The notes under the pieces were generated by a model that saw only the letters and a program-made list of their open reading frames with translations, was not told the origin of the DNA and did not search any database. The translations under genes and the position numbers were made by a program. Source: Akkermansia massiliensis (GTDB lineage Bacteria; Verrucomicrobiota; Verrucomicrobiia; Verrucomicrobiales; Akkermansiaceae). Taken from it: a stretch of DNA of 64,000 nucleotides. The stretch is taken from assembly GCF_023516715.1 (NCBI RefSeq), contig NZ_JAMGSI010000001.1:248001-312000 (forward strand), given 5' to 3'. This document shows, one piece after another, positions 1-8,933 of this stretch. Positions within the stretch are counted from its first letter, which is position 1. Each line of letters starts with the position of its first letter.

Positions 1-1071
1 TCAGCGGACCAGCCGCAGAAGGATCCGGCGCAGCCTGTAGGCGATTTTTTTCAGGAAGGTATGGCGGCTGAGTTCCGCGTAGGCCGCCGCGGCGTCATTC
101 CGGCGCATGGCGGAAAGGAAGGCGTCGTCACGGGCGGGATGGGCTTCCAGCGCGTGGCGCCAGATGGAGCTGGCGTTCAATTTTTCAAGCGCCTGCGGCA
201 TGCCGTCCGCCTTCAGTTTTCCGGAGACGGCCAGGGTTGCCAGAAAGCTGCGCACGTTGTTCAGGAAGGCCCCCAGTTCGCTTTTTTTCCAGTCTTCCCG
301 GTCCGTCAAGGTCAGCTTGAGGGAATGAAGGCGGAGCATGTCGTCAAAGAGGGAGAGGGACAGGTTCCCGGTCACCCCTCCGAATTTATAGATATACACC
401 TCCTTTGCCAGCACGGCGATTCGTTCCGCCCTGGGGAATACCTGAAGGTTGAACAGCTGGTCTTCCGCGTACCTGAGCCCGCTGGGGGCGGGACGGCTGG
501 ACAGAAGGAATTCCCTTCTGTAAAGCTTGATGCACATTTTCCCGTAGGTGTAGAACAGGCCGTGCCTGTCCATGCCGAAGAAGCCGGAATGGTAGGAGGA
601 CAGGAATTCCTCCCTTTCCACCACCCGGCTGTGCGGGATATGGCCGTCCTTCCTGCGGAAGAGGCCGAAGCGGTCCAGATGGCGGACGTAGTCTCCGATG
701 ACGACGTCCGCCCGTTCCCGGACGGCCATTTGAGCCATGGCTTCCACGCTGTCCGGAAAAATGGCGTCGTCCCCGTCCACGAACATCACATACTCTCCCG
801 CGGCCATGTCCATGCCGGCGTAGCGCGCGGCGTCCACCCCCGCGTTCTCCCGGGTGATGACCCGGATGTTCTGATGCCGCGCCGCATAGGCGTTCAGAAT
901 GTGCGCCGTGCGGTCCGTGGAACCGTCATTGACCAGGATGATTTCCAGCGGTGACCAGGTCTGGCGCAGCAGGCTGTCCAGGCAGGAGGAAACGCACGTT
1001 TCCAGGTTGTACACGGGAACGATGATGCTGACGAGGGGAGCCTCCGGAATGGTTTGAACAGGGTGGTGCAT
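1..1071 (-). CDS. Family 2 glycosyltransferase (GT-A fold)
   Basis: Predicted cytoplasmic sugar transferase of about 356 residues for the adjacent polysaccharide locus. The GT2 hallmarks are visible: VSIIVPVYN at the N-terminus, the nucleotide-binding LVNDGSTDRT and the metal-binding FVDGDDAIF. I start at the ATG at 1071 because the GT2 core begins only about 13 residues later; an in-frame TTG at 1182 would add a 37-residue unstructured extension. The stop codon lies at 1-3, so the gene is complete. It is the only leftward gene of the locus and is divergent from the operon starting at 1464; the inverted-repeat element lies between them. Donor and acceptor sugars cannot be told. Confidence 0.85.
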   Translation of the reverse strand: MHHPVQTIPEAPLVSIIVPVYNLETCVSSCLDSLLRQTWSPLEIILVNDGSTDRTAHILNAYAARHQNIRVITRENAGVDAARYAGMDMAAGEYVMFVDGDDAIFPDSVEAMAQMAVRERADVVIGDYVRHLDRFGLFRRKDGHIPHSRVVEREEFLSSYHSGFFGMDRHGLFYTYGKMCIKLYRREFLLSSRPAPSGLRYAEDQLFNLQVFPRAERIAVLAKEVYIYKFGGVTGNLSLSLFDDMLRLHSLKLTLTDREDWKKSELGAFLNNVRSFLATLAVSGKLKADGMPQALEKLNASSIWRHALEAHPARDDAFLSAMRRNDAAAAYAELSRHTFLKKIAYRLRRILLRLVR

Positions 1072-1225
1072 GGGCGCGGTCGTAAAGGCTCCGCCGCCAT
1101 GAACAGGATGCCTGCCGGAACGGAAGCAGGGGACATGGCCCGGACCGGAGGAAACGATAGGGCATCCGGGCGCGTCAAACAATGCCGAAAAGCTGTTTTC
1201 TACATTATCGTATAGTTAGAGTCAT

Positions 1226-1255
1226 TTGCTATTTTCTTCATATTCAATATATAAT
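1226..1255 (+). promoter_or_regulatory. Candidate fixed sigma-70 promoter left of the inverted repeat
   Basis: TTGCTA (1226-1231) and a consensus TATAAT (1250-1255) with an 18-bp spacer, pointing right toward the polysaccharide operon. It lies outside the inverted repeats, so it would not move if the segment flips. The surrounding DNA is AT-rich. Seen by eye only. Confidence 0.4.
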
Positions 1256-1300
1256 GATAAAGGGAAAGAAAAATCGTTTTTTGAGGGCCAAATATTAAAC

Positions 1301-1460
1301 CGGATTACCAGTCCGCTGTCAATCGAAGATTCTGACAATATAAACTTTAAGGAGTTTCTGGATTTTTATCCCAACGGAAAAGCCGTTTTTCCTCCCCTGC
1401 CTAAGAGGCTGAATTTGCCAGCTTTTCCGGGCCTCTATTTTCAAACGGACTGGTAATCCG
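1301..1460. repeat. 15-bp perfect inverted repeats enclosing 130 bp: candidate invertible promoter element
   Basis: CGGATTACCAGTCCG at 1301-1315 is the exact reverse complement of CGGACTGGTAATCCG at 1446-1460. The match stops sharply at 15 bp at both ends. The 130 bp between contain a sigma-70-like promoter (1316-1344), a small AACGG/CCGTT hairpin followed by T residues (1374-1390) and an AGAGGC/GCCTCT hairpin (1404-1436). The right repeat ends 3 bp before the possible ATG at 1464 of the polysaccharide operon. No flanking target-site duplication is seen, which argues against a MITE. Phase-variable promoters of Bacteroides capsules have this architecture; inversion here is an inference, and no recombinase gene is in the window. 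Confidence 0.65.
1316..1344 (+). promoter_or_regulatory. Promoter inside the inverted-repeat segment, reading toward the polysaccharide operon
   Basis: CTGTCA (1316-1321, 4 of 6 consensus) directly abuts the left repeat. An optimal 17-bp spacer leads to TATAAA (1339-1344, 5 of 6). In the orientation shown it drives the rightward operon; if the segment inverted, it would face the leftward GT2 gene at 1-1071. Confidence 0.5.
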
Positions 1461-1463
1461 CTA

Positions 1464-2624
1464 ATGTCCGGCCGCGCCCGTTTTTGCCTTGGCATGTGTT
1501 TCGATTTTATTCCCATTTCCTCATACACTGCATTGTTTAACTGGACCATTCTTTTTTTAATCCTTGGTGCGGTTTATCAGGCGGGAACGGGAGGAATCTT
1601 TTCCGCTTCCACCGCCAGGCTGGACAGCCTGGCCGGCTTTTTATTCGTCGTCGCCCTGATCATGTACATGGGCGCGCGTCCCGTCAGCGCAGAGTTTGGA
1701 GATACCATCAATTACGCCGCGGAATTCCAGACGCTTCAGCAGGGAGAGGCGGGCAACTGGAAAGCCCAGTTGACGGGCATGAAGGGGGAATGGCTGTTTG
1801 CCGTCATTCTGCATGCGTGGGCGCAGCACGGCAATGTGCACGATTATTTCCTGACCTGTTCCGCGGTATACGTGGGAGCGCTGGCCCTGGCCAGCTACAG
1901 GATTTTCGGAGCCCGGTGGTTCATTCCCTTCCTGATTACGTGCGCCATGTTCACCTTCTGGGTATACGGGGTCAACGGCGTCCGCAACGGCATGGCCGCC
2001 TCCGTGATGATTCTGGGCCTCACCTTCCGCAGCAACCTTAAAATGCTTCTCCTTTGCACCGTGCTCGCCGTCAGCCTGCACAAGTCCATGATGCTGCTGG
2101 CCGCCGCGGGAGCCTGCGCCTGGTTTATCACGGATACGCGGTATTACGTGGCGGCGTGGGTAGGGAGCATCCTGGCCGTCATTCTGGCCGGTCCCGCCAT
2201 CGGGGAGATGATCGCCTCCTCCGGCTTTTTCGATGATCCGCGCCTGACCCTTTACATCAACCAGGCGGATGAATTGAAGGCTTCCTCCGCATTGTTCAGC
2301 AGCGTGGGTTTCCGCTGGGATTTCCTGATTTACAGCGCGCTCCCCATTGTGACGAGCTGTTACTTCCTGTTCCGGGAGGAATACCGGGACGTGATGTATA
2401 CGTGGCTGCTGAACATCTACATTGCGGCCAATGCGTTCTGGATTCTCTGCATGTACGCGGCGTTCAGCAACAGGTTCGCCCAGCTTTCCTGGTTCCTGAT
2501 GGGCTTTGTCTTCATCTATCCCTTTTTCAAGCAGAGGTTCTGGGCGGACCAGGAAAAGAAACTGGCCTGCTTTATCCCGGTGGTTTACGCCTTCACCTTT
2601 TACATGAATATTTACAACGCATGA
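1464..2624 (+). CDS. EpsG-like polysaccharide polymerase (Wzy role)
   Basis: Polytopic membrane protein of up to 386 residues, hydrophobic almost throughout, with about ten predicted membrane spans. It resembles EpsG-family polymerases, which join lipid-linked repeat units on the outer face of the inner membrane. Visible cues are an early segment with FGDTINYAAEF and a central GVNGVRNGMAAS, similar to the conserved R-rich loop of the family. ATG at 1464 and ATG at 1494 are both possible starts; neither has a clear Shine-Dalgarno. It is the first gene of the rightward operon and overlaps the next gene by ATGA at 2621. Function is inferred from topology, motif and context. Confidence 0.7.
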   Translation: MSGRARFCLGMCFDFIPISSYTALFNWTILFLILGAVYQAGTGGIFSASTARLDSLAGFLFVVALIMYMGARPVSAEFGDTINYAAEFQTLQQGEAGNWKAQLTGMKGEWLFAVILHAWAQHGNVHDYFLTCSAVYVGALALASYRIFGARWFIPFLITCAMFTFWVYGVNGVRNGMAASVMILGLTFRSNLKMLLLCTVLAVSLHKSMMLLAAAGACAWFITDTRYYVAAWVGSILAVILAGPAIGEMIASSGFFDDPRLTLYINQADELKASSALFSSVGFRWDFLIYSALPIVTSCYFLFREEYRDVMYTWLLNIYIAANAFWILCMYAAFSNRFAQLSWFLMGFVFIYPFFKQRFWADQEKKLACFIPVVYAFTFYMNIYNA

Positions 2625-3739
2625 AAAGGAAGCTCATCCGGGTTGCGGCGTCCCCTATCTCGCTGGACCTGCTGCTCAAGGGCCAGTTGAATTACCTGAA
2701 CGGGTTTTTTGACGTTCTTGCCGTGGCTTCCCCCGGAGCGGAGCATGCGCGCATCCGCCGCCGCGAAGGCGTGGAAACCGTGGAGCTGGAGATGGAACGG
2801 ACCATTTCCCTGTGGAAGGATTTGAAAAGCCTGTGGCGCCTGTTCCTGCTGTTCCGCAGGGAACGCCCGTGGGGAGTGCATTCCGTGACCCCCAAGGCCG
2901 GACTGCTGAGCATGGCGGCGGCGGCTCTTGCCCGCGTTCCGGTCCGCGTCCATACCTTCACCGGCCTGATTTTTCCCTACCGGAAGGGGGCCTTCAAGTT
3001 CCTGCTCAAGCAGATGGACCGCCTGACCTGCCTGTTTGCCACCCACGTTATTCCGGAGGGGGAGGGCGTCCGGCAGCTCTTGATGGCGGAGAAGGTGACG
3101 GGCAAGCCTCTGGAAATCCTGGCCCACGGGAACGTCAACGGCGTTGATCCTGATTATTTCCGCCGTTCCGGCTGCCGGGAGGAAGTGAGGAAGCGTCTGG
3201 AACTGCCGGAAGATGCCGTGCTGTTTGTTTTTGTGGGGCGCATTACGGAAGACAAGGGCATCCGTGAGCTGCTTGCCGCGTTTTCCGCCCTGCGCGCAGA
3301 GACCGGGCGTCCTCCCGTTTTTCTGGCTCTGGTGGGATGGACGGAGGATTACGCCGGAGACAAGCTGGACGTGCCCGGCGTGTTCCGCCCCGGTTTTCAG
3401 GAGGATATCCGGTCCTGGCTGGAAGCCGCGGACGCGTTCGTGCTGCCCAGCTACCGGGAGGGATTTCCCAATTCGCTGCTGCAGGCGGGTGCCATGGAAC
3501 TGCCCTCCATTGCCACGGATATATGCGGGTGCAATGAGATCGTGAAAGACGGCGTGAACGGCCTGCTGGTTCCGGCACGGGATGAAGAGGCTCTCCGGCA
3601 GGCCATGGCGGCCATGCGGGACGACCCGGAACGGCGCGGGAGGATGGGCGCGGAAGCGGCGGAACAGGTGAAAAGCCGTTTCAGCTGCCGGATGGTGTGG
3701 GAAGCATTGCTCCATTTTTACGGGAGGGCGTCGGCATGA
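2621..3739 (+). CDS. Family 4 glycosyltransferase (GT-B fold)
   Basis: 372-residue cytoplasmic GT4-type transferase. The C-terminal domain carries [40 protein letters not shown] and the [18 protein letters not shown] segment typical of the nucleotide-sugar site. The N-terminal half resembles CapM/PglA-type enzymes, which commonly act on the lipid-linked first sugar; this fits its place directly before the initiating transferase. Start ATG at 2621 overlaps the previous stop (ATGA). A longer upstream in-frame reading is only a shadow of the polymerase gene. Confidence 0.9.
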   Translation: MKRKLIRVAASPISLDLLLKGQLNYLNGFFDVLAVASPGAEHARIRRREGVETVELEMERTISLWKDLKSLWRLFLLFRRERPWGVHSVTPKAGLLSMAAAALARVPVRVHTFTGLIFPYRKGAFKFLLKQMDRLTCLFATHVIPEGEGVRQLLMAEKVTGKPLEILAHGNVNGVDPDYFRRSGCREEVRKRLELPEDAVLFVFVGRITEDKGIRELLAAFSALRAETGRPPVFLALVGWTEDYAGDKLDVPGVFRPGFQEDIRSWLEAADAFVLPSYREGFPNSLLQAGAMELPSIATDICGCNEIVKDGVNGLLVPARDEEALRQAMAAMRDDPERRGRMGAEAAEQVKSRFSCRMVWEALLHFYGRASA

Positions 3740-4347
3740 TTTACGGTAATTGCGTCAAGAGGGTGCTGGATTTTTCCGCCGCCCTGATTGTGCTGGCGGT
3801 GCTGCTGGTTCCGTTCCTGGCGCTGGCGGCGCTTCTGGCCGCCGCCAACCGCGGAACGCCGTTTTTCCGCCAGACGCGGCCCGGCCGCCACGGCAAGTTG
3901 TTCCGCATCGTCAAATTCAAGACGATGACGGATGAAAAGGATGACCGGGGAGAACTGCTGCCGGACGAACGGCGGCTGACGCGCGCGGGGCGGCTGGTGC
4001 GCTCCCTGTCCCTGGATGAACTGCCCCAGCTGTTCAATGTGCTGGCGGGGCAGATGAGCTTTATCGGTCCGCGCCCGCTGCTGCCGGAATACCTGCCCCT
4101 GTACAGTGCGGAGCAGGCGCGCCGCCATGACGTGAGGCCCGGCATTACGGGCTGGGCCCAGGTCAACGGGCGCAACTCCATCGGCTGGGACCGCAAATTT
4201 GAACTGGACGTCTGGTATGTGGACCATCTGAGCTTGTTGCTGGATGCGCGCATCATTCTGTTAACGCTGGCGAAGGTGGTCCAGCGCCAGGGCATCAGCG
4301 GTGAAGGCTGCGCCACCATGGAAAAATTCACGGGTTCCGGAAAATGA
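3736..4347 (+). CDS. Initiating sugar-1-phosphate transferase (PglC-like, polyprenyl-phosphate)
   Basis: 203-residue monotopic phosphoglycosyl transferase. It moves a sugar-1-phosphate from a UDP-sugar to undecaprenyl phosphate at the inner membrane, starting each repeat unit. One N-terminal hydrophobic segment (about residues 10-30) is followed by the bacterial sugar transferase core: [34 protein letters not shown] and [14 protein letters not shown]. The short size (no four-span N-terminal domain as in WcaJ/WbaP) is that of PglC, and the following genes encode the bacillosamine-type pathway. Start ATG at 3736 overlaps the previous stop and is preceded by GGGAGG. Confidence 0.92.
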   Translation: MIYGNCVKRVLDFSAALIVLAVLLVPFLALAALLAAANRGTPFFRQTRPGRHGKLFRIVKFKTMTDEKDDRGELLPDERRLTRAGRLVRSLSLDELPQLFNVLAGQMSFIGPRPLLPEYLPLYSAEQARRHDVRPGITGWAQVNGRNSIGWDRKFELDVWYVDHLSLLLDARIILLTLAKVVQRQGISGEGCATMEKFTGSGK

Positions 4348-6131
4348 AGAAAAATATAGCAATCATCGGCGCCGGGGGATTCGGCAGGGAAACGGCCTGC
4401 TGCCTCCGCGCAATCAACGGGGAGTCCCCCTCCTGGAATTTGATAGGTTTCTTTGATGACGGGGTGGCCGCCGGAACGGAAAACGAGTACGGCCGCGTGC
4501 TGGGCACGGTGGAAGACCTGAATGCCTGGAAGGAGCCTCTTTCCGTTGTGATCGCGATTGCTTCGCCACGGGCTTTGGAACGCATTTCCGGCCTGTTGGA
4601 TAATCCCCTGCTGGATTTTCCCAATATCATCGCCCCTGATGTGAAGTTTTATGACCGCGGCCGGGTGGCCATGGGGAAGGGGAATGTCATCAGCTTCGGC
4701 CACATCTTCAGCTGCCATGTGGACATGGGAGATTTCAACCTGTTCAGCTGCGGTTCCCTGATCGGCCATGACGTGACGCTGGGAAACTGGAACGTCGTGG
4801 CCAACGGCTGCAAGGTGTCCGGAGGCGTGACGCTGGGTAATGCCAATTTCCTGGGGGCCGCGTCCGTGGTGCTCCCGTGCCGCACGGTGAAGGAAAACGT
4901 CGTCCTGGGCGCCAATTCCACCCTGGTCCGGGATGCGCTGGTGGGAGGCACTTATGCGGGCTGTCCCGCCGTGCTGAAAAAGAAGCCGTCCCCTGCGCCG
5001 GAGAAGAAATCCACCGTCTGGCTGTCCCTGGCCTGCACGGGGGAGGCGGAGGAAAGGTTCGTGCATGAAGCCTTTGAATCAAAGTGGGTGACGACGGTGG
5101 GGCCGAACGTGGACGCTTTTGAACGGGAACTGGAGGAATACCTGGGGGAAACGCATGTGGTGGCCCTGGCGTCCGGCACTTCCGCCCTTCATTTGGGGCT
5201 GGTGATGCTGGGAGTGGGGCCGGGGGATGAAGTCCTCTGCCAGTCCATGACCTTTGCCGCTTCCGCCAATCCCATCATTTACCAGGGGGCTTCCCCGGTG
5301 TTTGTGGACAGTGAGGAAAAGACGTGGAACATGTCTCCGGAGATGCTGGAGGAAGCCATCCGGGACCGCATCAGGCAGACGGGCCGCACCCCCAAAGCCA
5401 TCATTCCGGTGGACCTCTACGGCATGCCCGCCAGCATGGGGGAGATCATGGAGATTGCCGGGAAATACGGCATTCCCGTGCTGGAGGACGCCGCGGAAGC
5501 GCTGGGTTCCGAATACCGGGGGCGGAAGTGCGGGGTGTTCGGCACGTACGGGGCCTTTTCCTTTAACGGAAACAAGATCATCACCACCTCCGGCGGAGGC
5601 GCCCTGTGCTGCCCGGATGAGGAATCCCGGAACAGGGTCAAGTTTTACGCCACCCAGGCCAGGGACCAGGCGCCGCATTATGAACACACGCGCATAGGCT
5701 ACAATTACCGCCTCAGCAACGTGTGCGCGGGCATAGGCCGCGGGCAGATGCTTTCCCTCCCCTCCTTCCTGGAAAAAAGGCGCGGCATCCATGAAGAATA
5801 CCGCCGCCGGCTTTCCGGCGTGCCGGGGCTGTCCCTGCTGGAAAATCCGGATTCCCGCTACCATTCCAACCACTGGCTGACCTGCGTTCAGGTCAATCCG
5901 GAGGAGGCCCGGTTTGACCGGGAAACGCTGCGGCTGGCGCTCCAGAAGGCCGGGGTGGAAAGCCGCCCTCTCTGGAAGCCCATGCATTTGCAGCCCGTGT
6001 TCCGCTCCTGCCCGTTTTATGGCTCCGGCGTATCGGACCGCCTGTTTGAAGAGGGCCTGTGCCTGCCTTCGGGCGCTTCCCTGGCCGGGGAGGACATGGA
6101 CCGCATCATTGACGTCTTGTTGAATCTTTAA
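4344..6131 (+). CDS. PglD-like acetyltransferase fused to PglE-like aminotransferase
   Basis: 595-residue fusion of two enzymes that are normally separate. Residues 1-210 form a NeuD/PglD-type N-acetyltransferase: an N-terminal [10 protein letters not shown] nucleotide-binding turn, then a left-handed beta-helix with the likely catalytic His142 in [10 protein letters not shown]. After a Pro/Lys linker (about 212-223), residues 225-595 form a DegT/DnrJ/EryC1 PLP aminotransferase with [23 protein letters not shown]-type residues ([11 protein letters not shown], 379-389) and the expected PLP Lys411 in [16 protein letters not shown]. In the bacillosamine route, PglE aminates the 4-keto sugar made by PglF and PglD acetylates the new amine. 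Overlaps both neighbours (ATGA, TAATG). Confidence 0.9.
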   Translation: MKKNIAIIGAGGFGRETACCLRAINGESPSWNLIGFFDDGVAAGTENEYGRVLGTVEDLNAWKEPLSVVIAIASPRALERISGLLDNPLLDFPNIIAPDVKFYDRGRVAMGKGNVISFGHIFSCHVDMGDFNLFSCGSLIGHDVTLGNWNVVANGCKVSGGVTLGNANFLGAASVVLPCRTVKENVVLGANSTLVRDALVGGTYAGCPAVLKKKPSPAPEKKSTVWLSLACTGEAEERFVHEAFESKWVTTVGPNVDAFERELEEYLGETHVVALASGTSALHLGLVMLGVGPGDEVLCQSMTFAASANPIIYQGASPVFVDSEEKTWNMSPEMLEEAIRDRIRQTGRTPKAIIPVDLYGMPASMGEIMEIAGKYGIPVLEDAAEALGSEYRGRKCGVFGTYGAFSFNGNKIITTSGGGALCCPDEESRNRVKFYATQARDQAPHYEHTRIGYNYRLSNVCAGIGRGQMLSLPSFLEKRRGIHEEYRRRLSGVPGLSLLENPDSRYHSNHWLTCVQVNPEEARFDRETLRLALQKAGVESRPLWKPMHLQPVFRSCPFYGSGVSDRLFEEGLCLPSGASLAGEDMDRIIDVLLNL

Positions 6132-8125
6132 TGTTCGCTCTTATGACCGAGACTCATAGCCAGATTTCAAAATTCCTCTATTACGCCCGGCATTATCTGC
6201 TGAATGCCAGCGGGAAATTCATCTTCCTGCTGGATTTGGGGCTTTCCTCCCTGGTCACGCTGCTGGCCTGCTATTACGGGGAATGGATTTACAAGGGTGA
6301 CTGGGTGGACAAGCACATGGGGGTAGCCCTCCTCTTCGATCTCGCTGTCACGGGCACCATGCTCTGGCGGTCCGGCGTTTACAAGACCCTGGTCCGGTTC
6401 ACGACCATGAAGGACTTGCAGAAGCTGATGGCGGCCATCCTGCTGGCCAGCATGCTGCTGTGCCTCTTTAACATTCTTCTCTGGCCCGCGTATTACAAGG
6501 GGCATGTCGTTTGCGCCATTTTCAATTTCGTCATCACCTTCCTGGTCCTGATCGGGTGCCGCATGGCGTGCATCGGCGGAAGAAGATGGCTGGAACACCT
6601 CAATTCCAGCGAATCCGTTTCCTCTCTCACGACGACCGGGCGCAAGAGGATTGCGCTGGTGGGCAAGCTGGACGCCTGCCTCCTGAAAGCCTCCCTTATC
6701 AGAAGCCTGAAAAGTGAGGAATATGAAGTGGTGGGCATCCTGACTTCCGCTCCGGAGGCGGACGGCAAGGAAATCAAGGAGATTCCGATACGGTTGATCA
6801 AGGAGGCCGCGGAGGTGGAGACGGCCTTGAATGTGTTCCAGGCGTCGGGAGTCGTTTTTGTGGGGAAGGACGATTTGCTGGGAGATAAGAAGCTGGCGGA
6901 CGTCTGCCTGGAAAAGGGGATTGAACTGATGATTTCCCACGACCTGTTCCAGTCGTTTCACGAATATTCCGGCGTGGCCGTGGATGAAGTGCAGATTGAA
7001 GACCTGATGGAGCGGGAGGAAATCAGCATCGACATGGAAAAAATCTCTGGCGGCATCAAGGGCAAGGTGGTGATGGTGACGGGCGCGGCCGGCTCCATAG
7101 GAAGCGAACTGGTCAGGCAGCTGTGCCGGTTTTCCCCGCGCCGGATCGTTCTGCTGGACCACGCGGAAACGCCGCTGTGGCTGGTGCGCCAGGAGGTGGA
7201 AAAATCATATCCCCACGTTCCCGTTGCCACTTCCATCACCAATGTCTGCCACCGCCGCCAGCTGGAGGAAAGCATGAAGCTGTACCGGCCGGATGTGATT
7301 TTCCATGCGGCCGCCTACAAGCATGTTCCGCTGATGGAGGAGAACCCGTGCACGGCCGTGGTCAATAACGTGAAGGGGGCCATGCATCTGGCCTCCCTGG
7401 CCGTCAAGTACGGGGTGCAGCGTTTCGTCATGGTCTCCACGGACAAGGCGGTGAACCCCACCAGCGTCATGGGCGCCACCAAGCGGCTGGCTGAAATGTA
7501 CGTGCAGAGCCTGGGGGAAGCCCTGCTGAAAAAGAGCGGAAAAGGCGCCACCGTATTCATTACCACGAGGTTCGGCAATGTGCTGGGAAGCGCGGGCTCC
7601 GTTATTCCCCTGTTCAAGGAGCAGATCAGGAAGGGAGGGCCCGTTACGGTCACCCATCCTGAAATGATCCGCTATTTCATGACCATCCCGGAAGCCTGCC
7701 GCCTGATTCTGCAAGCGAACGCCATGGGGCAGGGCGGGGAGATTTTCGTCTTCGACATGGGGGAACAGGTCAGAATCGTGGAGCTGGCTAAAAAAATGAT
7801 TCGCCTGGCAGGGCTCTCTCCGCTGAAGGATATCCGCATCGTCTTCACCGGACTGCGCCCCGGCGAAAAACTTTATGAAGAACTTCTGGCGGACTATGAA
7901 CATACGCTGGAAACCTCCCACCAGCGCATCCGCATTTTCCAGACCCGGAAATATGACATGTCCGAGCTGAAGGAAGCCTTTGAAGAGCTGGTGCGGCATG
8001 CGGAAGCCCACCATCTGGAGGATACCATCCGCGCCATGAAGCAATTGATACCCGAATACAAGAGCAACAACTCTCCCTACGCTAAGTACGACTACCTGGA
8101 CTTGAAGAAACCCCTTACCATCTAA
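6131..8125 (+). CDS. Membrane UDP-GlcNAc 4,6-dehydratase (PglF/WbpM/CapD family)
   Basis: 664-residue inner-membrane enzyme. About four hydrophobic segments occupy residues 28-148, followed by a Rossmann-like region and the C-terminal short-chain dehydrogenase domain with TGAAGSIGSEL (317-327), FHAAAYKHVPLME and TDKAVNPTSVMGATKR (437-452). The usual catalytic Tyr is Met447 before Lys451, the substitution known from WbpM/PglF enzymes, so the protein is expected to be active. It would produce the UDP-4-keto-6-deoxy sugar used by the preceding aminotransferase-acetyltransferase. Start ATG at 6131 overlaps the previous TAA; ATG at 6143 is an alternative. Confidence 0.93.
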   Translation: MFALMTETHSQISKFLYYARHYLLNASGKFIFLLDLGLSSLVTLLACYYGEWIYKGDWVDKHMGVALLFDLAVTGTMLWRSGVYKTLVRFTTMKDLQKLMAAILLASMLLCLFNILLWPAYYKGHVVCAIFNFVITFLVLIGCRMACIGGRRWLEHLNSSESVSSLTTTGRKRIALVGKLDACLLKASLIRSLKSEEYEVVGILTSAPEADGKEIKEIPIRLIKEAAEVETALNVFQASGVVFVGKDDLLGDKKLADVCLEKGIELMISHDLFQSFHEYSGVAVDEVQIEDLMEREEISIDMEKISGGIKGKVVMVTGAAGSIGSELVRQLCRFSPRRIVLLDHAETPLWLVRQEVEKSYPHVPVATSITNVCHRRQLEESMKLYRPDVIFHAAAYKHVPLMEENPCTAVVNNVKGAMHLASLAVKYGVQRFVMVSTDKAVNPTSVMGATKRLAEMYVQSLGEALLKKSGKGATVFITTRFGNVLGSAGSVIPLFKEQIRKGGPVTVTHPEMIRYFMTIPEACRLILQANAMGQGGEIFVFDMGEQVRIVELAKKMIRLAGLSPLKDIRIVFTGLRPGEKLYEELLADYEHTLETSHQRIRIFQTRKYDMSELKEAFEELVRHAEAHHLEDTIRAMKQLIPEYKSNNSPYAKYDYLDLKKPLTI

Positions 8126-8143
8126 CCTCTGCTTAATCATCCA

Positions 8144-8929
8144 ATGAAATACCTACATCTGTTCCGCCATCCCTCCCTGTGGAGCCGCCTGCTGGTGGCC
8201 GCCGCCCTGGCGTGCGCGCTTCCCGCCTGCGTCAAGCCTGAAGAAGTCAATTACGTCCAGAACCTGGTGCTGGACCAGAAAGCGTCCATCGGGAAGGAAT
8301 ATAAGATAGTCATCAAAAAGGATGACCGCCTGTTCATTTCCGTCAGCAGCAAGAATCCCACGCTCGCGCAGATGTTCAACAAGGACAGCGGCAGCGTTTC
8401 CAGCCCCAGGGATGACGAGCGCGGGTACTTCGTGAACACGGACGGCGACATCGTGTTCCCCGTTCTGGGGAGAATCAAGGCCGTGGGCAAAACCTGCACC
8501 CAGCTGGCGAACGACATTGAAAGTGAAATCATCAGGGAAGGGTACATCAAGGACCCCGCCGTCAGCGTGCGCCTGATGAACTTCAAATTCTCCGTGCTCG
8601 GGGAAGTGTCCAAGCCGGGCAATTATGAAATCAAGGGGGAACGCCTGACGCTGCTGGAAGCGCTGAGCAAGGCCGGAGACCTGAACATGGACGGCAACCG
8701 TGACATTTACGTTATCCGGGAATCACAGGGAGAGCGCATTGCGTCCAAGGTGGACCTGCGGAACAGCGACCTGTTCCATTCCCCCTACTACTACATCCAG
8801 CAGAATGACGTCATTTACGTCACTCCGTCGGACAGGAAGGTGAACACGCGTAGCGAACAGCTCCAGATTTATCCCTACCTGATTTCCGGCACCTCCATTG
8901 CCATGGTCATTCTGGCCTTCTGCATTTAA
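8144..8929 (+). CDS. Polysaccharide export lipoprotein (Wza/BexD-like)
   Basis: 261-residue outer-membrane export component. The N-terminus has a lipoprotein signal with lipobox LPAC (Cys27 or nearby). A poly-export domain follows (YKIVIKKDDRLFISVSSKNP, DGDIVFPVLGRIKAVGKT) and then an SLBB-type segment (FKFSVLGEVSKPGNYEI). The C-terminus ends in a hydrophobic helix (IAMVILAFCI), which may serve as the membrane-spanning part. Lies 18 bp after the dehydratase and 4 bp before the Wzc-like kinase, the classic export pair. Confidence 0.92.
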   Translation: MKYLHLFRHPSLWSRLLVAAALACALPACVKPEEVNYVQNLVLDQKASIGKEYKIVIKKDDRLFISVSSKNPTLAQMFNKDSGSVSSPRDDERGYFVNTDGDIVFPVLGRIKAVGKTCTQLANDIESEIIREGYIKDPAVSVRLMNFKFSVLGEVSKPGNYEIKGERLTLLEALSKAGDLNMDGNRDIYVIRESQGERIASKVDLRNSDLFHSPYYYIQQNDVIYVTPSDRKVNTRSEQLQIYPYLISGTSIAMVILAFCI

Positions 8930-8933
8930 TCCC

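Noticed and set aside
1226-1456. 76-codon open frame across the inverted-repeat element
   Set aside because: It consists mostly of promoter-like, AT-rich and repeat sequence and has no family resemblance or ribosome-binding site.
1301-1460. MITE or insertion-sequence remnant instead of an inverton
   Set aside because: The repeats are perfect, but no target-site duplication flanks them, and the position between divergent polysaccharide genes with an internal promoter fits a switch better. Not fully excluded.
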